Source: JBBDNC01 sp040877875 (GTDB taxonomy: Bacteria > Bacteroidota > Rhodothermia > Balneolales > Balneolaceae). From it: 14,772 nucleotides of DNA. Position 1 is the stretch's first letter. Each line of letters begins with the position of its first letter. The notes below the pieces were generated by a model, which worked only from the letters and a program-made list of their open reading frames with translations, was not told where the DNA came from and did no database searches. The position numbers and the translations under genes were made by a program. The stretch covers positions 1-14,772 of the forward strand of contig JBBDNC010000155.1 in NCBI GenBank assembly GCA_040877875.1, in the 5' to 3' direction. Shown here piece by piece: positions 8,418 through 14,772 of the stretch.

Positions 8418-9335
8418 CTATACCCTGTGGCGGGAAACCTCCAACTTGTGATCAATAAACTTACAAATCACCGAATCCGGGATTTTTCCAAGCAGGAAAT
8501 TAAAAATTTTATTCCAGGGATATCCGATCAACAGAAGGATATAGATATAAGGACCGAAATAGATATTCATCGTTACCAGGATTCCAACATGCATGCCGAT
8601 CAGAAGAGTTGCCTGGATCCATCGCGTTTTACGAAACCATAACAGAAACCCGGTGAATTCTACCCACAGGCCAAAACTCAATATGGCAGTAGCCAGCCAG
8701 TAATATTGAAACATATACTCTTGCAACAGGTTAAATTCGAATACTCCATGTTGTGAGAGCCGATCGATAGACCGCTCTCCCATCCAGAGATACATATGCC
8801 GGCCGTCAGGCCATAACAAGCCGGTACCGACAAGTTTGCATACTGCAGCGGATACATACCCGAACCCGGCAAAAAAAAGAATCAGGCCAAAGACCCCTTT
8901 ACGCCGCCCGGATGCTTCTTCAATAAACAAGTCCCCAAGAGCAAATGATAACAGAACCATTGCAGTAAGATTGGATCCGTGAGAAATCTCCCCCTGCGAA
9001 TAGCGGGCCACGTAGTGAAGATGCATCAAAAACAGGGCAATCAGATAAAAGCTCCTGCCTTTATTCAAATAACCTGCCAATACAAAGACCGAAATAAGAA
9101 AAGCATTGATATACGCATAGGTAGGTTGAAACATGAAGGAAACATCCACGTAGTTGGCAATTCCCAGCGGTAAAATCACCTCGCTGAGCAAAGGCATATA
9201 AGCCGCCCAACTCCAGGCATAAAGCAATACCTGAAACAGCATCACTGTTTCAATCAGTTTTACAAATAGATAGTCTCCGCGGGTTTCTTCCCTGTCAAAC
9301 TGAAACAAATGGTTAAAAAAAGATTCAGCCTTCAT
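8418..9335 (-). CDS. HTTM-domain membrane protein (SdpB / vitamin K-dependent carboxylase-like)
   Basis: This 305-residue protein has about seven to eight hydrophobic segments and the pattern of HTTM domains, the membrane fold shared with vitamin K-dependent gamma-carboxylase and Bacillus SdpB. Visible marks are RYSQGEISHGSNLT (111-124), the central FGYVSAAVCKLVGTG...WPDG block with Lys167 and Trp175, GLWVEFTGFLLWFRKTRW (222-239), and IGMHVGILVTMNIYFG with His249. The lysine and histidine sit where the family keeps them. The family's roles in bacteria are poorly known; membership is recognised by eye. Its ATG overlaps the stop of the upstream small-anchor gene (ATGA), so the two are translationally coupled and probably act together. 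The C-terminal tail after residue 275 is basic and probably cytoplasmic. Confidence 0.8.
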   Translation of the reverse strand: MKAESFFNHLFQFDREETRGDYLFVKLIETVMLFQVLLYAWSWAAYMPLLSEVILPLGIANYVDVSFMFQPTYAYINAFLISVFVLAGYLNKGRSFYLIALFLMHLHYVARYSQGEISHGSNLTAMVLLSFALGDLFIEEASGRRKGVFGLILFFAGFGYVSAAVCKLVGTGLLWPDGRHMYLWMGERSIDRLSQHGVFEFNLLQEYMFQYYWLATAILSFGLWVEFTGFLLWFRKTRWIQATLLIGMHVGILVTMNIYFGPYIYILLLIGYPWNKIFNFLLGKIPDSVICKFIDHKLEVSRHRV

Positions 9336-9805
9336 TCTTCAGTCAATTGCGGATTTACATAGGTCGTATCAGGCATGAGGTAAAAATACGGGGTAAATTC
9401 AATCACCACATTTTCACCTCCCTCATCTTCGTACTTGCCCCGAACCCGGTATATGACAAGTGACTGACCCTGAAGATAATCGCCGAAATAGCGCCTGATA
9501 CTTTGAATTCTTCGCCGGGACCAGTCGGTATTTTTTGATAGAAGATTCGCCAGATCATTCGTATTGAGGCCGATGTTGTCAAGAGGAAATACCCGGTCCG
9601 GCAGCTCCTCTTCATGGATTGTGGCCCATTGGATCTCTGTATCAGCCGGATCTGCCTCGTAAACGATTGCCCTGGACCATGGATTCCCTGCCTGCGAAAA
9701 CATGGGGTAGATGGATAAAGGCCAGAACTCTCCCAGATGAGTTGCAACGAGCAGTGCATAGACCAACAATGTGCCGAAAAGTATTTTTACTGGCTTTTTT
9801 CCCAT
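9332..9805 (-). CDS. Small membrane-anchored partner of the HTTM protein (SdpA-like layout)
   Basis: The 157-residue product has one N-terminal hydrophobic segment (about residues 7-27, LFGTLLVYALLVATHL), immediately followed by FWPLSIYPMFSQAGNPW (27-43). A mainly polar domain follows that should face the periplasm. A W/F-P-x-x-x-Y-P-M-F-S motif after the anchor is common in small proteins encoded next to HTTM genes, as I recall; I have not searched. Size, anchor position and the 4-base overlap with the HTTM gene match the SdpA-SdpB arrangement, though sequence identity to SdpA itself is not evident. No catalytic motif is recognised. The ATG at 9805 follows AGGG with no proper spacing. A promoter should lie in the divergent region to the right. 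Confidence 0.75.
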   Translation of the reverse strand: MGKKPVKILFGTLLVYALLVATHLGEFWPLSIYPMFSQAGNPWSRAIVYEADPADTEIQWATIHEEELPDRVFPLDNIGLNTNDLANLLSKNTDWSRRRIQSIRRYFGDYLQGQSLVIYRVRGKYEDEGGENVVIEFTPYFYLMPDTTYVNPQLTEE

Positions 9806-9847
9806 CCCTGGCTGAATGATTACCGGTCTTTTGTCAGAACCTTTATA

Positions 9848-9879
9848 TTATGTATTCTTGTTGCTTGGAAGATACATAA
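9848..9879. promoter_or_regulatory. Inverted repeat upstream of the small-anchor/HTTM pair
   Basis: TTATGTAT (9848-9855) and ATACATAA (9872-9879) are perfect 8-base inverted arms separated by 16 bases. They lie about 45-75 bases upstream of the ATG at 9805, where a leftward promoter is expected, and the left arm adjoins an AT-rich ATAATATAAAG on the minus strand. An operator is plausible, but chance is not excluded in AT-rich DNA. Confidence 0.35.
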
Positions 9880-9938
9880 AAAAATATCGCTGTAAATAAT
9901 AAACCGGTTCTGAACGTTAAAACTTAAACGTTTCTTTT

Positions 9939-9984
9939 TTAACCTGAATTATTCACAAATTTCTTGGTGAATAATCCAGGTTAA
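9939..9984. repeat. Long near-perfect inverted repeat (18-base arms, 10-base spacer)
   Basis: TTAACCTGAATTATTCAC (9939-9956) and GTGAATAATCCAGGTTAA (9967-9984) pair at 17 of 18 positions around a 10-base spacer. The right end is 32 bases before the start of the plus-strand glycosyltransferase. No T-run follows on either strand in the transcribed direction, so it is not a standard terminator. It may be an operator, a leader hairpin or a tiny mobile-element relic. A related sequence (AACCTGATTATTC) occurs at 14521-14533. Confidence 0.7.
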
Positions 9985-10016
9985 GGACAATTCTTAACCT
10001 CTGATCTACTGATGAA

Positions 10017-11333
10017 ATGACTCTGCATACGGATCCGGCTTACAACGGGTATCATATCCAAACCCCTTCTGCATTTAACCCTTCCCTGTTGAACGGAAAC
10101 GGTACGGTTGGAAATAAGGCTCGCAAAAAGCGAATCATCCTGACCTGTAATTACTCCCCCTGGTCGCTTTACAGTGGCGGAGGGCAGCGTTCTACCCACT
10201 ACCTGGCCACTTATATGGCTCAAAAAGGACACGATGTACATGTCATTTATTCCAAATCCCCGTTCGAGTCGGTATTGCTTCCGGATCATTTGAATTACCA
10301 TGTCCATTGGGCGACGTTATACCGGCACAGAAGCAACCGGAAATCCTTTTTTAGGCCTCTGACTGCCTTTTCGGTCAACCGGCTTGTAAAAAAGCTGTCT
10401 GAGAATTCAAAATACCCTGTCATTGTTCATGCAAACGGGGAAGAGGCAAGTTTGCTGTATCGTATTCGAAATTCTCTTGATTTCGGATTCATTGCTACAC
10501 CCCGCTATTCATTCTATCCGAAAGAGTTGTCGCAGTGGAATCGGTTAACCCTCATGCAGAAAATCAAATTTTTCCTCCTGAACTGGAAATACATCGAATT
10601 AGGAAGGGTACTCCGTGAAGCGGATCGCATTTGTCCCCCGAGTCAATGGGCATCCGGCGAAATATCCCGGGTATACCGGATCGATCCCCAAAAAATCATC
10701 CCGGTCCCCAACGGAATCCCCCAGGAATTTTTACAGTACCAAAATGATCCGAATTCCGACGGCGACATCGTCTTTTTTGGCAGATTGAGCCATGACAAAG
10801 GAGTTGATCTTTTGTTGCGAGCCTATAAAAAACTGGATAGTCCCAAACCCTTTCTCACCATCATAGGAGAAGGAGAAGAAAAAGAGAAACTGGCCGGTTT
10901 GAGTATGGACCTGGGAATTACCCATAATGTGCGGTTTTTACCCTGGCTGTCTCACCACGAATTGGGACAGCTCCTTTCCAAGTCCAGGATATGCGTACTG
11001 CCATCGAGAGACGAAAACTACAGTTTGGCAATTTTATCCGCTCTTTGTGTAAGTGTCCCCACTATCAGCACCCGGGTGGGAGGAACCCCTGAAATCATCA
11101 AGGATGGGGAGACCGGCCTGCTCGTCCAATACAACGATATTGAAAGCCTGACCGAGGCGATGCGGAACTTTCTTGCCAACCCTTTCAAAGCAGAGGAAAT
11201 GGGGCGAAACGGATCGGTAGACGTACGAAACAGCAAGACCTGGGCTTCTACATGCGAAAAGTTTGACGCGATTTATGACGAGGTTCTGGAGTTATCCGTT
11301 AACTCCTCCCACGTTTTTTCAGCAAAACGGTAG
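10017..11333 (+). CDS. GT4-like glycosyltransferase lacking the second motif glutamate
   Basis: This 438-residue GT-B protein has an N-terminal glycine loop (NYSPWSLYSGGGQRSTHYLA, 45-64) and a donor domain from about residue 250 (IVFFGRLSHDKGVDLLLRA, TIIGEGEE, RFLPWLSHHELGQLLSKS). The usual E-X7-E motif reads ENYSLAILS: Glu333 is present, but the second position is Ser341 instead of Glu. This may change donor handling or activity; GTSVGGTPE-type geometry (TRVGGTPEIIKDGETGLLV, 353-371) is otherwise conserved. About 35 polar residues precede the conserved fold. The ATG at 10017 has no clear ribosome site, and a TTG at codon 25 is an alternative. The gene is alone on the plus strand, behind a long inverted repeat, and its last 20 codons overlap the converging GT8-like gene. 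The sugar and acceptor are unknown. Confidence 0.88.
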   Translation: MTLHTDPAYNGYHIQTPSAFNPSLLNGNGTVGNKARKKRIILTCNYSPWSLYSGGGQRSTHYLATYMAQKGHDVHVIYSKSPFESVLLPDHLNYHVHWATLYRHRSNRKSFFRPLTAFSVNRLVKKLSENSKYPVIVHANGEEASLLYRIRNSLDFGFIATPRYSFYPKELSQWNRLTLMQKIKFFLLNWKYIELGRVLREADRICPPSQWASGEISRVYRIDPQKIIPVPNGIPQEFLQYQNDPNSDGDIVFFGRLSHDKGVDLLLRAYKKLDSPKPFLTIIGEGEEKEKLAGLSMDLGITHNVRFLPWLSHHELGQLLSKSRICVLPSRDENYSLAILSALCVSVPTISTRVGGTPEIIKDGETGLLVQYNDIESLTEAMRNFLANPFKAEEMGRNGSVDVRNSKTWASTCEKFDAIYDEVLELSVNSSHVFSAKR

Positions 11334-12271
11334 AATGGCTGTTTTTGATGAACCCAGCCGAAATGCAAACAATAGGGCGTGGTTTTCAGGTAATCTCCCC
11401 TTCCCGGAAAAAATGAAAACGTCCGAATGAACAGGTTTCTCAACCATCCCGTTTTTAACCCCCTGAAGCTGAATACAAACGGGTCGCAATAATACAGACA
11501 GATCACACGATTAAAATCCGGATCATAATCCGTGTAGGCTTCGATAAAATCAAGCTGTGGACTCATTTGTCCCTGAAGCCAGGGATAAACAGGCAGGTTT
11601 AACGTCGACATCGCCATGGCCAGGCTCCATTCACACGACTCCTCATTTCTCCCCTTTTCCTTCAAACGGCTTTGAAAATGAGTCTCGTTCTGTCGTTTCA
11701 AGATGGATGACGCAAGCAGGCAAACCTCTTTTGTCTTATCGGGGTCGTCCGCATAAATCATTCCAGACTGTACCCGGCTCAAATAGGTGAGTCCAAAACG
11801 TTTGAGTGTCCGCCGTCTTCCTCTGAAAAGGATATTCGTCAAGACTCCGAAATTCTTGGGAGCTCCAAAAAAATGATCGGAAATCTGATTTCCTGTAATT
11901 GTAAAATCATAGACAGAGAATCCCGTCCACAGGGAATCAGGGTTTTTACACCAGATGATATCACTATCCAGATAAAGATTTTTGTCAAAAGGCATATATC
12001 GATGCACATTGTGCTTGAATCCGACGATAGAGGCATGTTCTTCATCCAGCGGCACAATTTTATCGACAAGGTTAGCCAGATTCTTTTCCTTCAGTAACTT
12101 CCTATGGGGAGTGCTGCAAACCAGGGCTACCGGCCTCTCCCGGTCATACCGGCGAAGAGAAACGATACTGGCAATCGCATATTTCAAATACTTCAGAGGG
12201 CCGTACGAGGCATATACATACCCTTGATGACCGTCATGGGGAGGATTTGCAGTTTTTTGATTTAAAGTCAT
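11273..12271 (-). CDS. GT8-like (GT-A fold) glycosyltransferase
   Basis: The 332-residue product opens with GYVYASYGPLKYLKYAIASIVSLRRY, a typical start for GT8/nucleotide-diphospho-sugar transferases. It carries a DXD-type metal site in NLYLDSDIIW (Asp102 and Asp104), which binds the divalent metal and nucleotide sugar. A later VQSGMIYA and a C-terminal YCLHFGWVHQ, with its histidine, fit the family's closing motif. No signal peptide or clear anchor is present, so a cytoplasmic enzyme is expected. The start ATG overlaps the MlaC-like stop (ATGA), putting it third in a TolC-MlaC-glycosyltransferase operon. Its last 20 codons overlap the end of the plus-strand GT4-like gene over 61 bases. The exact GT family is a judgement by motif; substrate is unknown. 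Confidence 0.85.
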   Translation of the reverse strand: MTLNQKTANPPHDGHQGYVYASYGPLKYLKYAIASIVSLRRYDRERPVALVCSTPHRKLLKEKNLANLVDKIVPLDEEHASIVGFKHNVHRYMPFDKNLYLDSDIIWCKNPDSLWTGFSVYDFTITGNQISDHFFGAPKNFGVLTNILFRGRRRTLKRFGLTYLSRVQSGMIYADDPDKTKEVCLLASSILKRQNETHFQSRLKEKGRNEESCEWSLAMAMSTLNLPVYPWLQGQMSPQLDFIEAYTDYDPDFNRVICLYYCDPFVFSFRGLKTGWLRNLFIRTFSFFPGRGDYLKTTPYCLHFGWVHQKQPFYRFAEKTWEELTDNSRTSS

Positions 12272-12882
12272 GGGGTGGATCGGGCAGCCCTGCGGCGAAG
12301 GCTCTCAAGCAAGGGTTCAAAACCCCGCTGCCGGATAATATTTTGAAATTGCCTGTAATAAGATTCCTTTGTCGATACCTCATCAATGACCATATCTGTA
12401 ATCACCCAGCCCGACTCATTTTTGCGCATTTGATAGCTGACGGGAGTTCGCACATCTTCAAGTCTGGCAATTGTACGCACTCGTGCCGTATCATTTGCAA
12501 CACGAATTTCCTCATAAGTGACTTCAGCCCGGTAAATTTCCAACCTGTTTAATGACTGGTCCCGTACGATTGATGAAAACAGGGATACAAATTCGTTCCG
12601 CTGTTCACTGTTTATTTTCTGATAGGTATCCCCCAAAGCATAGGCAGCCATCGCTTCAAAATCAATAATACCGTTGATAATCTTTTTCAACTTCTCGCGC
12701 TGTTCATCCGTATACTCCGTACCTTTTGGGCCTAACAGCTCCTTGATTTCCTGATCTCGGGACTCAAGCAACTTCCGAATCTCCTGCTCACCCTGTGGTT
12801 CGCCCGCCAATTCCTGAACCCCGGCAAAGATATCGGGTACACAAATCAACAGAAGTAACATCGTTAATAATAGTTGTCTCAT
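12268..12882 (-). CDS. MlaC/Ttg2D-family periplasmic lipid carrier
   Basis: The 204-residue product has a signal peptide (MRQLLLTMLLLLICVPDIFA, 1-20) and the MlaC/Ttg2D fold features: a helical start, then IINGIIDFEAMAAYALG (69-84), SEQRNEFVSLFSSIVRD (92-108), alternating strands (about 120-165), and the family signature YQMRKNESGWVITDMVIDEVS (150-170). This is followed by SYYRQFQNII and a FEPLLESL helix. Family members ferry phospholipids or, in HpnM, possibly hopanoid-type lipids across the periplasm. No Mla ABC transporter genes (mlaD/E/F) are present here, so the partner may instead be the MMPL transporter or a distant complex. AAGGA lies about 10 bases before the ATG, one of the few decent ribosome sites in the window. 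The gene is 38 bases downstream of the TolC-like gene and is coupled to the GT8-like gene. Confidence 0.92.
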   Translation of the reverse strand: MRQLLLTMLLLLICVPDIFAGVQELAGEPQGEQEIRKLLESRDQEIKELLGPKGTEYTDEQREKLKKIINGIIDFEAMAAYALGDTYQKINSEQRNEFVSLFSSIVRDQSLNRLEIYRAEVTYEEIRVANDTARVRTIARLEDVRTPVSYQMRKNESGWVITDMVIDEVSTKESYYRQFQNIIRQRGFEPLLESLRRRAARSTP

Positions 12883-12920
12883 AATCTGCGTTTCCTTGTT
12901 ATGAATGTCCTGTCAGCAGC

Positions 12921-14291
12921 TTAAGGAAGCCCGCTTATTGAAATCCCGGACGTTCTGTATAGAGCGGCAATTCGTTTATTCAATTGAAAAATACTTTGCT
13001 TCAATTCTACCCGAAGCTCAAGTTCCTTCCGGATGGAATCCACCAGGTCTTCTACGTCTCCGAATCCATAGTCATAGTTAAGCTGTTCATGACGGACCCA
13101 TTTCCGGGTGGTGACGAGGGCTTCATTCAAGCGATCTACTTTCTCTTCAGCCACCGCAGCCTCTTGATAACGTTCATTTAATTCAAGTATAATTTGATCG
13201 GACAGGGCTGTTTTTAAATCTTTTACACGATTATATTCGATCTGTTCCCTGTCGATGCGGTTATTGATCGCCGAGAAATTCAGGTTCTGACGAATTCCAA
13301 AACCAAAACCGGCCGACATATAATTTGTATTGTTAATAATAAAAGGGTTGGTTTGACGCGGCCGGTTCGGGGTATTCGCATAACTTGCCGTGAGTCCCAA
13401 ATAAAACATCGGGTAACTCTGAGCCCGGATGGCTTCCACGGAGTGTTCATACGCTTTGATTCCCGCCTCCACCCCCTTCAACTCCGAACGGGAATTCATT
13501 GCCTCACTCCTGTATGTTTCGAACGGTTCAATCTCGACCGGCAGGGGATCCAGAAAATCCTCCGCAGGAATGTAAGCCGTCTCCTCACCGTCCGAGAGAA
13601 TATAATTCCAGATACGCTGAATTCTTGCAAGGCTTTGACGAACTTCTGTTTTTTTAATTTCAAATTCTGATTTATAAATCTCGAATTGAAATACATCCTT
13701 TTCCTGAAGATTCGGATCTCCTTCCTCTCTCATCTCTTCAATACGCCGTTCGATTTGACGGATTTGCCCCTGCGCATCATTCAAAATTCGTTCAATTTCA
13801 ATAGCCAGCAAATAACTGTAATACAACTCAAACAGTTGCAATTCCAGCTCTTCCTTCTTGGCGTTAAATCTCTCTTCCGCTGCAAGAGCTCCCAGTTCAG
13901 CCGCCCGGATGGCCTTATTTACGGCACCCCATGAAAATACCGGTTGTATGGCACTGACCTCAGCCCTTGTAAAAATAGCCCAATTCTCCCAGTCATTTTC
14001 CAGATTCGGATCCAGATAGTACTGTCCTCCTGGCAAGTTCGGGTTACTGCTGACCACCCCGGGTACTAACCCGTGATTCGTATTCAATTCGACACGGGGA
14101 AGAATCCGGTTGGCACGGGCCTGATCCACACGGTTATGGGCCAGGTGAACGTCCCCCTCTTCATACTGAATTTGGCCGGATTGATTCAGGCCGGTTTTTA
14201 AAAATTCTGCCAGAGATACACGAACCGTATCCTGAGCGGTTCCGGTGGCAGCAAGCAACAGGTACAAGAATAGTGAACATGCATACTTCAT
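12921..14291 (-). CDS. TolC-family outer-membrane efflux protein
   Basis: The 456-residue product starts at the ATG at 14291, which opens a good signal peptide (KYACSLFLYLLLAATGTA, cut near residue 19). A TTG 14 codons upstream would place a non-hydrophobic leader before the signal and is rejected. Two homologous OEP halves are seen (about 22-230 and 255-450). Each has a beta segment followed by long charged helices. Marks are RILPRVELN (62-70), IQPVFSWGAVN (115-125), the helical hairpin at 144-227, GLTASYAN (299-306) and LNYDYGFGDVEDLVDS (404-419). The trimer would form an outer-membrane pore with a periplasmic tunnel for efflux or secretion. It is the first gene of a run with the MlaC-like and GT8-like genes. 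No membrane-fusion protein is encoded nearby, so its inner-membrane partner is uncertain. Confidence 0.93.
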   Translation of the reverse strand: MKYACSLFLYLLLAATGTAQDTVRVSLAEFLKTGLNQSGQIQYEEGDVHLAHNRVDQARANRILPRVELNTNHGLVPGVVSSNPNLPGGQYYLDPNLENDWENWAIFTRAEVSAIQPVFSWGAVNKAIRAAELGALAAEERFNAKKEELELQLFELYYSYLLAIEIERILNDAQGQIRQIERRIEEMREEGDPNLQEKDVFQFEIYKSEFEIKKTEVRQSLARIQRIWNYILSDGEETAYIPAEDFLDPLPVEIEPFETYRSEAMNSRSELKGVEAGIKAYEHSVEAIRAQSYPMFYLGLTASYANTPNRPRQTNPFIINNTNYMSAGFGFGIRQNLNFSAINNRIDREQIEYNRVKDLKTALSDQIILELNERYQEAAVAEEKVDRLNEALVTTRKWVRHEQLNYDYGFGDVEDLVDSIRKELELRVELKQSIFQLNKRIAALYRTSGISISGLP

Positions 14292-14348
14292 AATACAGGA
14301 ATGTGATTCTGATAGAAAAATACAATGGCACAACGCACTTCCTTACAG

Positions 14349-14375
14349 ATTATTTAATATTGAAGCTTAAATAAT
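14349..14375. promoter_or_regulatory. Inverted repeat upstream of the TolC-MlaC-GT8 operon
   Basis: ATTATTTAA (14349-14357) and TTAAATAAT (14367-14375) are perfect 9-base inverted arms with a 9-base spacer, about 57-84 bases upstream of the TolC-like ATG. That is where a leftward promoter or operator would lie. The arms are purely A/T, so coincidence is possible. Confidence 0.35.
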
Positions 14376-14533
14376 GAAGCAGATTCATAGTGTTAATATT
14401 TTGATATAGTCTTCACGTTCTACTGCATCATTATCAAAGAGGGAATCAGCTGGAATTTCTACTTTTCAGTTAATAGTCTCATAAATGTTTTTTAGCTCAA
14501 CTTTAACCTAACATTTGAATAACCTGATTATTC

Positions 14534-14724
14534 TGGAAAAGTTGACCACCATTCCGATTCAAACAAACCCTCACTGGGTTCGATTGTGAGCCTTTAAGGC
14601 TATGACATTGATAAAGTTTTTTCTCATGCTTTCACAATTTAATTCAATGTGGAATCAATCTCTACGGAAATGCTGCTTAACAGAAACAAACGATCAAACC
14701 CGATTTGGTGGTCCTAAAATTGGG
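14534..14724. mobile_element. Possible degenerate IS21-type end sequences
   Basis: On the minus strand 14535-14558 reads GGAATGGTGGTCAACTTTTC, which is very like the short repeats I recall flanking the transposase genes of IS21-family elements in this phylum. At 14706-14713 a TGGTGGTC occurs on the plus strand, so GACCACCA (14544-14551) and TGGTGGTC form an imperfect inverted pair 154 bases apart. No transposase reading frame is present, so this would be a relic or a small non-autonomous element. This is recognition from memory and is uncertain. Confidence 0.35.
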
Positions 14725-14772
14725 GAGTATTACAAAAAACTGTAATTCATGATAAATGCAATCGCGTCCGCT

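Larger units (their letters stand above)
14292..14772. other. Non-coding right end: TolC upstream region and possible mobile-element debris
   Basis: These 481 bases carry no frame I would call a gene. The left part (to about 14450) is the AT-rich upstream region of the TolC operon with the inverted repeat noted separately. The rest is interrupted in all frames and contains, at 14534-14560 and 14705-14724, short motifs described under the possible IS21-type relic. No tRNA or hairpin terminator is seen. Confidence 0.6.

Noticed and set aside
14292..14333. TTG start giving a longer TolC-like protein
   Set aside because: The added 14 residues are polar and would precede a complete signal peptide that begins at the ATG at 14291.
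1..14772. CRISPR arrays, tRNA or rRNA genes
   Set aside because: No regularly spaced direct repeats and no cloverleaf or conserved rRNA sequence was noticed on either strand.

Overview
The window looks like chromosomal DNA from a Gram-negative member of the Bacteroidota/Balneolota/Rhodothermota group, probably environmental or marine. This is an inference. It rests on moderate GC, almost no Shine-Dalgarno signal before most genes, a TolC outer-membrane protein and a signal-peptide MlaC-type lipid carrier (both imply an outer membrane), and the style of the RecO, HtrA and MMPL proteins. I cannot name a species. I see no rRNA, tRNA, CRISPR array or intact insertion sequence.

Left block (about 1-7386, all minus strand, transcribed right to left): a GT4 glycosyltransferase, a secreted DUF3047 protein, a large MMPL/RND-type transporter, RecO, a membrane-anchored HtrA-type protease with two PDZ domains, and a lipoprotein cut off by the left edge. 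The last three are packed tightly: 1 base separates recO from the protease gene, and the protease stop overlaps the lipoprotein start by one base.

Middle block (about 7387-11333, mixed strands): a plus-strand polytopic membrane protein, distantly like the LPG-synthase/YbhN membrane domain. It ends 4 bases from a minus-strand pair consisting of a small single-anchor protein and an HTTM membrane protein. After a 211-base divergent intergenic region with two inverted repeats comes a plus-strand GT4-like glycosyltransferase. Its 3' end overlaps the next minus-strand gene by 61 bases.

Right block (about 11273-14291, minus strand): a TolC-family protein, an MlaC-family periplasmic carrier and a GT8-like glycosyltransferase in operon order, the last two sharing an ATGA overlap. 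The final 480 bases to the right edge are non-coding. They hold a promoter-type inverted repeat and short motifs that look like debris of an IS21-type element.

Taken together, the window encodes an envelope theme: an inner-membrane MMPL pump, a periplasmic lipid carrier and an outer-membrane channel, interspersed with three glycosyltransferases and several membrane proteins of unknown role. An envelope glycolipid or lipid export and decoration function is a reasonable hypothesis, but the sequence does not prove it. The most distinctive part is the small-anchor/HTTM gene pair, which has the same layout as Bacillus SdpA/SdpB.
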